Shown here in pieces: positions 53,039 to 61,504 of a stretch of 64,000 nucleotides of DNA. The stretch lies in contig JAGOUY010000004.1 in NCBI GenBank assembly GCA_018061025.1, forward strand, positions 1 through 64,000, read 5' to 3'. Source of the stretch: Patescibacteria group bacterium. Lineage in GTDB: Bacteria > Patescibacteriota > Patescibacteriia > 2-12-FULL-60-25. The notes under the pieces were generated by a model, which had not been told where the DNA came from, ran no database searches, and worked only from the letters and a program-made list of their open reading frames with translations. Position numbers and translations under genes: made by a program. Each line of letters opens with the position of its first letter. The stretch's first letter is position 1.

Positions 53039-53330
53039 ATGACCCAAACCATCTCACCTCCCGGGATCGGAGCATTGCTCTCAACCGATGGTTTGGTGGA
53101 GATACTTGGCGTTTCTCGCCTGACGGTATATCGCCTCATCGAGCGCCGCGCGCTGCCAGTCTATCAGGTGTGCCGGCGCATCCGTGCAAGCGATCAAGAA
53201 TCTACTCGACCATTCCACGCTTACGATGACACTTCGCTACGCGCATCTGGCTCTGGAAACGCTATGCGATACGATCGAGCCTTTGGAGCCTCAACAGCCG
53301 TCCAAAGTTTGGGCAACCGGTGGTCAACGT
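53039..53330 (+). pseudogene. Relict excisionase-integrase fusion made by internal deletion
   Basis: The first 50 codons match the HTH excisionase of the neighbouring island (LVEILGVSRLTVYRLIERRA against VATILRVAPISVYRLIARRA). Then, one frame over, the final part of a tyrosine integrase follows: QAIKNLLDHSTLTMTLRYAH with its catalytic Tyr and the LEPQQP tail. About 1 kb of xis/int between them has been lost. This element cannot excise itself. Confidence 0.85.
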
Positions 53331-53393
53331 GACATTCCGACAGCTCCGATCAATCTCGTCTTTGCGACAGCGTTCAACCTACCACTCAACCAT

Positions 53394-53446
53394 ACAAAAA
53401 AGCCGCAGTCGCGGTGAAGCCTTCTGCAGCTTTATTGATGGCGGAG
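53394..53446. other. Island-end sequence, copy 2
   Basis: CATACAAAAAAGCCGCAGTC through CTGCAGCTTTATTGATGGCGG, following the relict integrase. It is terminator-like (GCCGCAG/CTGCAGC arms with A- and T-runs) and homologous to 46189-46246. Confidence 0.7.
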
Positions 53447-53463
53447 AGGGAGGGATTCGAACC
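53439..53463 (-). other. Attachment-site copy 2 (tRNA-Ser 3' end)
   Basis: 25 bp identical to the tRNA-Ser(GCT) 3' end. It is both the right end of the relict island and the left end of the intact island. Confidence 0.9.
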
Positions 53464-53862
53464 TGTTAAGGGGGTAATACAGGGGAGAAGATCGGAATAG
53501 AGAAGGATAAGAGAGATCGACGATTAAACCCTAAATGACGCAAAGCCACTTATCTTAGCTAGACGAGTGGCCTCAATAACTAACTTCTTAATGTCTACCA
53601 GGTGTCAGCCGATGAGAGGCTGTAGTTACGGATAGACGGGGGTGGGTGGATATCATTTCACCCACCTTCATGGATGGGACTCCGACAGAGGTAGAAGATT
53701 CACCAGCTCAAATATGCGCGCACCATTTTTTAGAAATTGTGTTGAGTCTTATTGCGTAAGATTATCTGGAACGGCGGCAGGTTGGGCTCAGCTTCTTTGC
53801 TTGGGGTGATTGCGCGGTAATGATAAGTTTTAAGGTGGCTAAAAATTGGTTATTGCCCATAT
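53464..53862. other. Gene-free left end of the intact island
   Basis: I see no supported ORF. It contains a GGTGGGTG/CACCCACC hairpin (about 53630-53664) that could end transcription arriving from the right or left. Confidence 0.5.
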
Positions 53863-54606
53863 TTATTTCGTCGTTACTCTTACCGCACAGTCAGGTGTGG
53901 TCACGGCACATTTATAACCAATATCGAGATTCATAATTCGTCCGTATCTCGCGGTTGACACAAGGGCAGCAAGATAGTCATTGGTTTTTAGCTGACTAAG
54001 AATATCTGTGGGAGTAAAGTCATTCTTTCGATACGCTACATTATTTAAGGCGAGTGGTACGTCTTTGAGATTATATAATAGCTCAGTATATTGTGTCGGT
54101 TCGCCACGTCGTGATTGGCTCAAATCCAAGAGGCCGCCATTAAATTGGCCATCTTTTCTGTAAAACCAAATACCATCGTATCTTGGATCAATTGCTGTAA
54201 AATTAGCTCTTTGATCGTTCGCTCCAGCTTTAATATAAATATAGGCATCCTCAAGAGAGCCAATAATTTCAACCCTTCTTCCTGCGTTGCTTAAAGCTTG
54301 GCCAGCATTTTGCAAATAGTCAGAAGGGGTCTCAACCCCTTTTGGATAAATAGTAGTTTTTTTATACGAATCGAATATTTTCCAGTCAGTGAGGGGCGCG
54401 GAAATGATTTGTCCCTGTTCAGGGTTAATTGTGCTAGTTGCCACCTCAATATCAACAGAACTTATCGTGTTGGTGGGTGGATTAACTGGAATATCTTTAC
54501 GCCTTAAGAGTAAATAATCAGCTCCAGTATATCCAACAATAAAAAGGATTACCAAAAGGATTCCTAGCCAAATCTGCTTCACTGTAACGTTCTCGTTATC
54601 TCCCAT
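53863..54606 (-). CDS. Membrane-anchored island protein, function unknown
   Basis: 247 aa. One membrane helix near residues 10-30 (IWLGILLVILFIVGYTGADY) is followed by an extracytoplasmic domain with alternating strands (RRVEIIGSLEDAYIYIKAGA, YDGIWFYRKDGQFNGGLLDL) and two Cys near the C-terminus (YKCAVTTPDC). No family recognised. It follows the 124-aa membrane protein gene by 5 nt, so the two are co-transcribed. Confidence 0.7.
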   Translation of the reverse strand: MGDNENVTVKQIWLGILLVILFIVGYTGADYLLLRRKDIPVNPPTNTISSVDIEVATSTINPEQGQIISAPLTDWKIFDSYKKTTIYPKGVETPSDYLQNAGQALSNAGRRVEIIGSLEDAYIYIKAGANDQRANFTAIDPRYDGIWFYRKDGQFNGGLLDLSQSRRGEPTQYTELLYNLKDVPLALNNVAYRKNDFTPTDILSQLKTNDYLAALVSTARYGRIMNLDIGYKCAVTTPDCAVRVTTK

Positions 54607-54611
54607 ATTAA

Positions 54612-54986
54612 TTATTCTTTTTCTTTAAATAACTCATGCAATGATAAATGCGCTAGAAATCTATTTTGACAAAACAGAAGCAGCGGCAACGCAACCGAAC
54701 AGAGTATTAGTTGCCAATTAGTAATCGTGCCGTAAAGAGACTGCATCTTGTCTCTAAAGTTCTTCTTTGAAAGCTCAGTGAGGAACATCCAGACCGCAAA
54801 GACTGGCATACACTTCTCAACAATCAATAAAACCTGTTCTTTCAGATCGAACATGTAACCGATGGAATGAGCGTAGTTATTGAGTGGAATAAGGAGTTTC
54901 TCAAGTACTTCTGTAAATGCCTCATAGTTAAATATAGCCATTAGCATGACAAAGATCAATAAAATCCAGCGAATAAGGATCTTCAC
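54612..54986 (-). CDS. Small multi-helix membrane protein of the island
   Basis: 124 aa with three or four hydrophobic segments: residues 4-24, a middle one around 55-72 (VLLIVEKCMPVFAVWMFL), and 88-110 (ITNWQLILCSVALPLLLF). The tail is acidic (HELFKEKE). It has no recognised family; phage holin-like or immunity roles are possible but only by shape. Upstream partner of the 247-aa protein gene. Confidence 0.65.
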   Translation of the reverse strand: MKILIRWILLIFVMLMAIFNYEAFTEVLEKLLIPLNNYAHSIGYMFDLKEQVLLIVEKCMPVFAVWMFLTELSKKNFRDKMQSLYGTITNWQLILCSVALPLLLFCQNRFLAHLSLHELFKEKE

Positions 54987-55144
54987 AACGGCAAATTAGA
55001 AGCAGCGATACTTTACGATAGGTAGTAAAAACAAACAAGCATTTCTTATGTCACTAAGGGATAGGTGTGGATAAACTCTTATCTGGGATTAAATGTTGGT
55101 GTTCTAGCTGTTTTTCGTTTTAAAATGAGATAAGCTTAAGTAAT

Positions 55145-55378
55145 ATGAACTTATCATTAGTGATGATTCACCCAGCTCTTGATCGCCTAACTCCCCGTCA
55201 AAAACGTTTGGTAGCATTAAGGGTAATAAATCCCTTAGCAAGCAATTCCTCACTTATCCGTGCAGCTGGATACAGCCCCGCAAGTGTCACCGGCGGAGGT
55301 GGAAAGGTGATAAAAAGTGATAAGGTTAAACGAGCTTTGAGAGAGATCGTAAATGAAATGATCATTATGGGTTCGTAA
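55145..55378 (+). CDS. Terminase-small-subunit-like HTH protein
   Basis: 77 aa. LTPRQKRLVALRVINP, IRAAGYSPASV and KVKRALREIVNEM follow the pattern of phage terminase small-subunit DNA-binding domains (LTPKQ...A-I-RAGYS...kV...I). Only the DNA-binding part is present. In phage satellites a TerS redirects packaging of helper phage heads; here that role is inferred. It could also be another short DNA-binding protein. It lies between divergent island modules. Confidence 0.55.
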   Translation: MNLSLVMIHPALDRLTPRQKRLVALRVINPLASNSSLIRAAGYSPASVTGGGGKVIKSDKVKRALREIVNEMIIMGS

Positions 55379-55384
55379 ATAAGT

Positions 55385-55981
55385 TTATGGCTGAGCGGAG
55401 TACTTCTCTAGTATAGGCAACTTTTTATCAATCAAGACGTTGATTGCGTCTAACGCCTGATCTTGAAAATACCCCGCCACCCAGTAGGATCTAGGGGATG
55501 AATCCATAAATCTAAATCCTCCTCTATAAGGAATTTCTTTCCAGTGGAAAAGTTTTGGGTGCGCCATGACTTCTATCCAAAAAATGGCATCCCCCAAGGT
55601 CTCGATACGGTCCTCAGCAAATTTTTTTATGCTGTCATATTTTGGTTTTGCCGTCACATAGTCATCGGACTGAAATAAGCCTTCAATGTTTGCGTACTTG
55701 CTTGAGTCTTTTAAGAAGTCAGAAAAAGATGCCAAGTGGTTATTAAAAGCGCTATGGTCATTCCAGTAGTTTAGAAACTTGTTTGCCAAACTGGCTCTCG
55801 TGTGAATCTTTGATAGAAAAAATTCTCTACAGACTTTGATATTATAGGGCTTTGATTGAGTTAGAGCTCTTTTTTCGATTTCTTCAATAAACTCTTTAAG
55901 AACGTTCCCGGCCTCAAGCTTCACCAAGAAAAAAGAAAAGGATTCTCTAAGTTTGATGTCTTCCCTATAAGAATTGAGCAT
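55385..55981 (-). CDS. 198-aa island protein, function unknown
   Basis: No recognised family. Mostly helical and charged (ESFSFFLVKLEAGNVLKEFI, YDSIKKFAEDRIETLGDAIF), with an aromatic-rich middle (WIEVMAHPKLFHWKEIPYRGG). It lacks signal or membrane segments. It starts only 18 nt downstream of the terminator of the small structured RNA on the same strand, so its expression could depend on read-through past that terminator. It overlaps no other gene. Confidence 0.65.
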   Translation of the reverse strand: MLNSYREDIKLRESFSFFLVKLEAGNVLKEFIEEIEKRALTQSKPYNIKVCREFFLSKIHTRASLANKFLNYWNDHSAFNNHLASFSDFLKDSSKYANIEGLFQSDDYVTAKPKYDSIKKFAEDRIETLGDAIFWIEVMAHPKLFHWKEIPYRGGFRFMDSSPRSYWVAGYFQDQALDAINVLIDKKLPILEKYSAQP

Positions 55982-55998
55982 AAAAAGTTAAAGATAAA

Positions 55999-56146
55999 CA
56001 AAAAGGACACCCCTGAGGTGTCGAGACCCAAACAACAGACCCGGAGGTCATGCCGCTTGTTTTATCAGGAGTGCCCGTTAGGGCGCGCCACCACCTCCTG
56101 ATAAGCCAAATATCGGCTCAAAAGAGTCTATTGTTTGAATCTCGAC
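55999..56146 (-). ncRNA. 148-nt structured RNA with 21-bp closing helix and own terminator
   Basis: On the minus strand, 56146-56126 pairs with 56040-56020 over 21 uninterrupted base pairs including three G-U pairs that would be C-A mismatches on the other strand. This supports the minus strand as the RNA. Inside are three hairpins: AGCC/GGCT, TTATCAGGAG/CTCCTGATAA (with CCC/GGG in the loop) and GACC-tccg-GGTC. At the 3' end GACACC/GGTGTC plus five Us forms an intrinsic terminator that shares three bases with the closing helix. The predicted promoter start is exactly the first base of the helix. The class is not recognised. Confidence 0.75.
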
Positions 56147-56152
56147 AGTGAC

Positions 56153-56181
56153 AATATGCTGCTATTGATGTAAAAAGTCAA
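56153..56181 (-). promoter_or_regulatory. Promoter of the 148-nt RNA
   Basis: Minus strand TTGACT (56176-56181), 17-bp spacer, CATATT (56153-56158); +1 is predicted at about 56146. Confidence 0.65.
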
Positions 56182-56192
56182 CGAAAGAGTAT

Positions 56193-57005
56193 ATGAGATA
56201 TAGGACGGACTATACGAAGTACAAAAGCGCCACTTCGGATGAGATAGAGTATCTCCAAAAAAGAGAGCTTGAAATGTGGCCTGTTTTAAGTTCGGCCTTT
56301 ACCCAAAGCGAAATTAACGGATTGGCTAACACGGATCTTAAACAATTGCTCTGGGTAACTAAGGCACTCATTGATATTGATGAGGATTATGAAAGGAAGA
56401 ATGACCAAGGGGACGTGTATCCTCACGAGGATATTTCCTTGCCAATCAATTTAAAAAAGTTCGCATACCGTGACGAGACCGGCATAACGGAGTCAATGGT
56501 TGAAGCGAAATTGAAACCATTATTAGAGGATTTGAAGGCTAGAGAGTATATTCCGTCGTATGGTTTCGGTTTGGATGATCAGGATCGTATTTTATACGTC
56601 AATTCAATGGCACAGATGGTAGCGATGGGTGAGCTGTGGGTTATGCTGGCAAGTGAGGAAAAGTATCGCCAAGCGGGAACACGGCTGGGCGTAAGATTTG
56701 ATCCTAATAGGAGCTGTCTTATTTTTGATCAAAAAGAATGCAAGATCTCCCCAAATACTTTCCAATATTCCGTCTGCAAATACATGTTTGAATTATATTC
56801 ATCTGGGGAGTTTGTGGACGTAGAAAAGCTCTGTGAAGAAACGGGAGATGATCCAGAGGAAGGTAGTTCTGTTAAACTGAGTACAGCAGCCCTTGAGGTG
56901 AATAAAAAAACAAAGTGGATATTCGGTTTCCCTATATTTAGAACTCCAAGAGGACAGATCGCTATCGCGAATATAGACCTTAATGAAACCCAAATAAAAC
57001 CCTAA
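56193..57005 (+). CDS. 270-aa island protein, possible winged-helix C-terminus
   Basis: No recognised family. Residues 1-130 are helical with a conserved-looking DIDEDYERKND; the C-terminal part (FQYSVCKYMFELYSSGEFVD, VEKLCEETGDDPEE, STAALEVNKKTK) resembles a winged helix. It may be a regulatory or replication accessory protein of the island. ATG 56193 is divergent from the 148-nt RNA with only about 45 nt between starts. It ends before a small terminator and the CHC2 gene. Confidence 0.65.
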   Translation: MRYRTDYTKYKSATSDEIEYLQKRELEMWPVLSSAFTQSEINGLANTDLKQLLWVTKALIDIDEDYERKNDQGDVYPHEDISLPINLKKFAYRDETGITESMVEAKLKPLLEDLKAREYIPSYGFGLDDQDRILYVNSMAQMVAMGELWVMLASEEKYRQAGTRLGVRFDPNRSCLIFDQKECKISPNTFQYSVCKYMFELYSSGEFVDVEKLCEETGDDPEEGSSVKLSTAALEVNKKTKWIFGFPIFRTPRGQIAIANIDLNETQIKP

Positions 57006-57045
57006 CAGAATAAAAGATTAGCTAAGCATAGCCACGACATGACCC

Positions 57046-57072
57046 GACCAGTTTCTCTGGTCTGTTTTGTTA
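57046..57072 (+). terminator. Terminator between the 270-aa gene and the CHC2 gene
   Basis: GACCAG/CTGGTC stem with a TTTCT loop followed by TGTTTTGTT. Confidence 0.65.
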
Positions 57073-57143
57073 TCGTTTCAAAGTGCACACAACAAAAACC
57101 CGTGGCTCGCGACCACGGATCTCACTCACACCAGTCTAAATCT

Positions 57144-57725
57144 ATGTTTAATGATAGCAGCGCATATCCAGTACATCAATACATAAGCCCCACCCCAACT
57201 GATTTAATAACAATTTTTCCCGAGGCTCGTACCGGCTACATCCTCCCAAGGCTCAGAGAGCTAGAATCGTATGTCACCAAACTTGAGTCAGCGATAGCAA
57301 TTAGTATACGTCGTTCTCAGTGTATTAAAGACGGCTGGTTCGTTCGTGAAGTGCTTAAGGTCTTTGATGTTAGTGATCTGGTTGATTTCAGACGTGAGAC
57401 ATTTCGTCTCAAACGGTATCTGCCGATAAAGATAAAACCATCACGAAGCGGCGTAAACCAAGAACAAATTGCCCGAGCTAAAGAATATCCGATTCTTCAG
57501 ATCGCTGAGTTCCATCTTCAAAACATAAAAAAATGTGGGGGTACCTATAGGACTTTGTGTCCGTATCACGACGAACGGACTCCAAGCTTCTATCTATACC
57601 CGCAAACGAACACTTTTCACTGTTATGGTTGCCAAGAGCATGGAGATGTAATCAGTTTAACCAAAAAACTTCACAACCTTGGCTTCGTCGAAACTATTAA
57701 ATATCTGGCACCCACATATGAGTAA
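57144..57725 (+). CDS. CHC2 zinc-finger (primase-like) protein
   Basis: 193-aa protein whose C-terminal part is the zinc-binding domain of DnaG-type primases: CPYHDERTPSFYLYP and FHCYGCQEHGDVI (CHCC ligands, about residues 138-170). No catalytic Toprim domain follows, so it probably recruits or positions a primase-helicase on DNA. I chose the ATG at 57144; the earlier open frame includes a terminator hairpin. It overlaps the helicase gene by 8 nt, indicating coupled translation and joint function in replication of the island. Confidence 0.85.
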   Translation: MFNDSSAYPVHQYISPTPTDLITIFPEARTGYILPRLRELESYVTKLESAIAISIRRSQCIKDGWFVREVLKVFDVSDLVDFRRETFRLKRYLPIKIKPSRSGVNQEQIARAKEYPILQIAEFHLQNIKKCGGTYRTLCPYHDERTPSFYLYPQTNTFHCYGCQEHGDVISLTKKLHNLGFVETIKYLAPTYE

Positions 57726-59277
57726 TAAAAATGAGAAACTTGAATCTGAGTTGTCGCGTCTTGAAGGCCAGATGGAGCCGCCTAATCCCGCTGAAGCTTT
57801 ATTGTTCTTGATCCCCGCTGAAACTCCCCATGCAGCCCTTTCAGCCCGTTTACGCCCTGTATGGGATGCGCTAGCACAGGAGGATGAAATTACCGCCTCG
57901 CTCTTCATTGATAACAAGCTTAAAGAATATTTTGGCTTTAAAAAGAGTGATCTGAGACCATTTCATAAAGCGTATCATAAAGCTAGGCAGATGCTGGAGG
58001 CTGTCGCTGAAGATTCAAAAAAGAATCAAGAGAGGACGGAGTTACTTGATAGGGACATAAACTCCCCAGAGGCTATAGCTGCGATTTCGAAAATTGGCAT
58101 TGTTGACTCGAGTGTATTTGATCTTGTCGTCGCTACCTATATTGCCGCAAAGCTGCGGACGACCCCACCTATTTGGTTAATGCTTGTCGGTGCTCCCTCT
58201 TCTTTCAAGACAGAATTAGTTCGCCTGATTGATCTACCAGAGATTTATAGCTTAGATACGCTCACTGAGAACGCGTTCGCGTCGGGCTATGTTAAGGCGG
58301 ACGGTTCCGAACCAGAGGACCTATTACCCCTACTAGATGGTAAATGTCTCGTCATTAAAGATCTCACGACACTCTTCTCTCTCAAAGAAGACACGATCAA
58401 AAAGATACTTGGCGACCTAACCAGTATCTTTGATGGTAAGTTTGAAAAGTTTACAGCAACACGGGGAGACGTTCGTTATTACTCGCAGTTTTCCATGGCT
58501 ACGTGCATCACGCCTGCCATTCTGAGCAAGCATCACACGTATATGCATCAGCTGGGTGGAAGATTTTTCTTCATCCGTTTGCCTGAGCTTACGCCTGAAA
58601 TGCTTGAACAAGGGCATGTGATTGCCTGGGACTCGACGAATCGTGAAGAACGCATCAATCAGGCACGGCAAATAGTTTCGACTTACTGCCATCAAGTGAG
58701 CGAAAAAGCCGCAGCGCTCTATCCTAATATTCAACCGGAGACAGTCGCTATTCAAACATGGATCAATACAGCTGCTGACTTCATCGCTCACGCACGCGGT
58801 ACAGTCGTCACAAAAGAAGTGACGTTTGAGAAGAAAAACGAAGACGGAAAGACTGAAAAAGTTGATTACTATGAAGTTTCAAATCCACAAATAGAACAGC
58901 CGTGGCGTATTCTGAACCAGCTACGATCCCTGGCTCGTGTGCTTGCGGCTATGCGTGGAAAAACCCTGGTTACTGCCGAAGAACTGGAAACTTTAAAAGC
59001 GATTACGATCTCTAGTATGCCGATTGATCGTGCGGTGGTTGTGGCTGAGTTACTTAAGGCAAACTATCTTTTTCCACGTGAAGTCGGCGAACGTATCAAT
59101 AAAAGCGCTAAGACGGCTGGGCGGTATTTGAAAGAATTGACCGTCCTGGGATTAGTCGTGGTCGAGGAAGCAAAAGATCCAAATACCGGACGTGATACAA
59201 AGTGGTATTCGCTAAAACCAGAATATAAAGAGTTTCTTATAGGTTCCAAAATACAGACAGAGGTGACTCCCTTTTAA
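57718..59277 (+). CDS. AAA+/SF3-like replicative helicase of the island
   Basis: 519 aa. A P-loop-like LMLVGAPSSFKTELVRLI (Walker A variant, about 155-172) is followed by Walker B-like CLVIKDLTTLF (about 208) and a sensor-like SMATCITPAIL. The C-terminus is a winged helix (PREVGERINKSAKTAGRYLKEL). The N-terminal 130 residues are helical. The pattern fits satellite/plasmid replicative helicases of the SF3/DUF3987-like kind, not DnaB. Start ATG 57718 lies inside the end of the CHC2 gene. The two genes form the replication module. Confidence 0.75.
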   Translation: MSNKNEKLESELSRLEGQMEPPNPAEALLFLIPAETPHAALSARLRPVWDALAQEDEITASLFIDNKLKEYFGFKKSDLRPFHKAYHKARQMLEAVAEDSKKNQERTELLDRDINSPEAIAAISKIGIVDSSVFDLVVATYIAAKLRTTPPIWLMLVGAPSSFKTELVRLIDLPEIYSLDTLTENAFASGYVKADGSEPEDLLPLLDGKCLVIKDLTTLFSLKEDTIKKILGDLTSIFDGKFEKFTATRGDVRYYSQFSMATCITPAILSKHHTYMHQLGGRFFFIRLPELTPEMLEQGHVIAWDSTNREERINQARQIVSTYCHQVSEKAAALYPNIQPETVAIQTWINTAADFIAHARGTVVTKEVTFEKKNEDGKTEKVDYYEVSNPQIEQPWRILNQLRSLARVLAAMRGKTLVTAEELETLKAITISSMPIDRAVVVAELLKANYLFPREVGERINKSAKTAGRYLKELTVLGLVVVEEAKDPNTGRDTKWYSLKPEYKEFLIGSKIQTEVTPF

Positions 59278-59303
59278 TCATTACTCATCACTTCCCATCT
59301 TCT

Positions 59304-59603
59304 ATGATCGACGCTAACATGCAGTCAACCTCTCATCAGGCTAACGCCCTTCGACAACAAAAGACACCTGATATGATAGAAACAGCACAAAAAACGCTGG
59401 AAGTTGATTTAGATTTCCTAAATCTCAAAGAGGTAGCAACCATCCTCCGCGTAGCGCCTATAAGCGTTTACAGGCTCATAGCGAGGCGTGCCATTCCAGT
59501 TTACCGCGCTTGTCGCAAGATTCTATTCAAGAGAACGGATGTCCTTGAGTATCTTAGTCAACACCGAAAAGATCCCGCCCGCTATGGCAGTCCGAAAGCC
59601 TAA
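59304..59603 (+). CDS. Excisionase-like HTH protein
   Basis: 99-aa protein with a MerR/Xis-type winged helix: LNLKEVATILRVAPISVYRL and RRAIPVYRACRKILFKRTDV. It ends 20 nt inside the integrase gene. Its role is to bias integrase toward excision; a truncated homologue survives in the relict island at 53039. Confidence 0.85.
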   Translation: MIDANMQSTSHQANALRQQKTPDMIETAQKTLEVDLDFLNLKEVATILRVAPISVYRLIARRAIPVYRACRKILFKRTDVLEYLSQHRKDPARYGSPKA

Positions 59604-60744
59604 GGGCAAAGGTTGGCAAGCAGACTTCCAAGTAGACGGCGTACGCTATCGTAAAAGCTCTCCCCTCAACACCAAGGCAGCAGCAGAAGCGTTGGAGGTT
59701 CTTATGCGGCAGGCTTTATCACAGAAAGGCACCATCAAACATCTCTTTGCTCAACCCAAACAACAAACTCCCCCGAGCGCCCCAACTTTTGCCGCGTTCT
59801 CTGAACGGTGGATGACGGCCTACGTGATGGTAAACAATAAACCCTCTGAACAAAGAGCAAAGCGTAAAATTCTCAACGCCTGCCTTCTCCCGTTCTTTGG
59901 CAAGCATCTATTGAGTGAGATAAAAACCGTTGATGTGGAAAGTTATAAATCACAAGAGTTGCAGCGTGGCATATCGGCCAAGACGATTAACAACCGCTTA
60001 GCCGTCCTACGCAAATGTTTAGTCACCGCGATGGAATGGGAGGAGCTTGAACGCGTGCCAAAGGTTCAGCTGCTTAAAACCACGCCTCCACGCTTTCGTC
60101 ATCTAGGCGAAGTAGAAGTTCAGGCGATCTTGGCCGCGAGCACCACACCAATGCAGCGAACCATGCTGTTAATTGCGGCCAGAACAGGCTTACGCTTCTC
60201 CGAGCTACGTGCTCTTGAATGGGGAGATATTGATTTCGGCCTTAAGCTCTTAACCGTGCGACGGTGTGCCGTCTTAAAAGACATAGGCACACCAAAGAAC
60301 GGACGAATAAGACATATCTCTCTAACTGTCGATGCGCTGGCGGCTCTTGAATCCATAAGAGCGGGGTCGGGCTTAGTCTTCACCTTTCGCGGAAAGATGT
60401 GCGTACACTGGACTTCTCTTTCTCACCTCCAACTCGCATGCAAGAAAGCAGGGATCGACCCGATAGGTTGGCATACGCTACGTCACACGTTCGCTAGCCA
60501 GCTCGTGAACCGTGGCGCGACGCTCCAAGCCGTACAAATCCTCTTAGGACACTCCACCGTAAACATGACACAGCGTTATGCTCATATGGCACCGGAAACC
60601 ATGCGCGAGACAATTAAACTTTTGGAACCCAAGCCAGCCCAGACAGAACCCAAAATGTCTCCCACGTGTCTACCAACACAAAATAGAAACAACAACGATC
60701 TCGAACGACTCCTTCAACAAGTATTCGTTTCTCCGCATATATAA
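59584..60744 (+). CDS. int: Tyrosine site-specific integrase
   Basis: 386-aa phage-type integrase. An N-terminal AP2-like arm-binding domain (KGKGWQADFQVDGVRYRKSS) is followed by a SAM-like core-binding domain (about 75-165) and a catalytic domain with Arg in ARTGLRFSELRALEW (about 200), HTLRHTFAS (about 296), GHSTVNMTQRYAH with the Tyr nucleophile (about 331). Start ATG 59584 (MAVRKPKGKG) overlaps xis. It ends 45 nt from the tRNA-Ser 3' end, the attachment site, as expected for tRNA-targeting islands. Confidence 0.95.
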   Translation: MAVRKPKGKGWQADFQVDGVRYRKSSPLNTKAAAEALEVLMRQALSQKGTIKHLFAQPKQQTPPSAPTFAAFSERWMTAYVMVNNKPSEQRAKRKILNACLLPFFGKHLLSEIKTVDVESYKSQELQRGISAKTINNRLAVLRKCLVTAMEWEELERVPKVQLLKTTPPRFRHLGEVEVQAILAASTTPMQRTMLLIAARTGLRFSELRALEWGDIDFGLKLLTVRRCAVLKDIGTPKNGRIRHISLTVDALAALESIRAGSGLVFTFRGKMCVHWTSLSHLQLACKKAGIDPIGWHTLRHTFASQLVNRGATLQAVQILLGHSTVNMTQRYAHMAPETMRETIKLLEPKPAQTEPKMSPTCLPTQNRNNNDLERLLQQVFVSPHI

Positions 60745-60789
60745 ACGAAAAACAGTGGGCGTTGATTTAGAACGCTCACTGTTTATCGA

Positions 60790-60814
60790 TGGCGGAGAGG
60801 GAGGGATTCGAACC
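60790..60814 (-). other. Attachment-site copy 3 inside tRNA-Ser
   Basis: The 3' end of the tRNA, from the T-arm through CCA, is the right boundary of the intact island. The tRNA is restored by the island's end. Confidence 0.9.
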
Positions 60815-60881
60815 CTCGCGGGCTTTTTAGACCCCTAGGAGATTAGCAATCTCCCCCCTTCAGCCTCTTGGGTACCTCTCC
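60790..60881 (-). tRNA. tRNA-Ser, anticodon GCT (integration target)
   Basis: Complete type II tRNA with long variable arm (TAGGGGTC to CCCGCG region), acceptor GGAGAGG/CCTCTCC with G73, anticodon loop TTGCTAA, and an encoded CCA. Its 3' 25 bp are duplicated at 53439 and 46268. Confidence 0.95.
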
Positions 60882-60958
60882 GTTTTAGGGGCGTTTTTAA
60901 GCCATATTGAAAACGCGGTGGCATAGTAGCAAAGGATTGAAAGACAGGCAATTCTTTA

Positions 60959-60986
60959 TTGACGAGAGAAAGAAAGCCTGTAAGAT
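60959..60986 (+). promoter_or_regulatory. Promoter of the 151-aa GC-rich gene
   Basis: TTGACG, 16-bp spacer, TAAGAT, with a leader of about 15-20 nt. Confidence 0.65.
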
Positions 60987-61005
60987 TCCCTCCCGGAGGA
61001 CGGCA

Positions 61006-61461
61006 ATGAGAGATCGTGAAGTACCTGGGCTCGAAGACATGGCGAGCGCACTCACCGAGGCAAATCTTCTCCCTCAGGGCGAGCAGCTTTCCATCGAATC
61101 TTACACCCGACCCGCCAGGGGAAAACCGGGCATCCTGCTCGAGTTCCACCGTGGCGACCACGTATTCGAAGTACTGGTTCACAGCTGCGGTGCTCTGATC
61201 CTGGAAATTCGTGCGGAAGGAGAGGGGGATAACAACTCTCTTTCTCCCTACCTGATGATCTATCACGGCGAACGTGGGTGGTGCCTGCGCCTCGACGGAG
61301 CCTTTAGCCATAAGGCTACCCCTTTCCTCAAGGAATTGAGGGCGCGCCTGCCTCCCCCTATCTGCAACGGCAGCCATCGATTCGATCGATTTAACGGCGT
61401 TCATGCTCTGCGGATCGCAGCGCATGCGTTCGCAGTACTTCCCATCAAACGCGCTCTCTGA
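61006..61461 (+). CDS. 151-aa unknown protein in a GC-rich unit
   Basis: No recognised family. Compact alpha/beta composition: LEDMASALTEANLLPQGE (helix), GILLEFHRGDHVFEVLVHSC and LILEIRAEGEG (strands), then YLMIYHGERGWCLRLDG and a helix LKELRARLP. No export signal. ATG 61006 is chosen because GGAGG lies 6 nt upstream, itself preceded by CCTCC that can pair with it. Promoter and terminator are its own. GC-rich dispersed unit. Confidence 0.65.
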   Translation: MRDREVPGLEDMASALTEANLLPQGEQLSIESYTRPARGKPGILLEFHRGDHVFEVLVHSCGALILEIRAEGEGDNNSLSPYLMIYHGERGWCLRLDGAFSHKATPFLKELRARLPPPICNGSHRFDRFNGVHALRIAAHAFAVLPIKRAL

Positions 61462-61479
61462 TCTTTTATCACTCTCTCT

Positions 61480-61504
61480 AAGGCCTGGTGGCCTTGTTTG
61501 TTTT
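61480..61504 (+). terminator. Terminator after the 151-aa gene
   Basis: AAGGCC/GGCCTT stem with a TGGT loop, then GTTTGTTTT. Confidence 0.8.

Noticed and set aside
53464..53862. Small genes at the left end of the intact island
   Set aside because: No frame longer than about 40 codons with a start signal; only a hairpin is visible.
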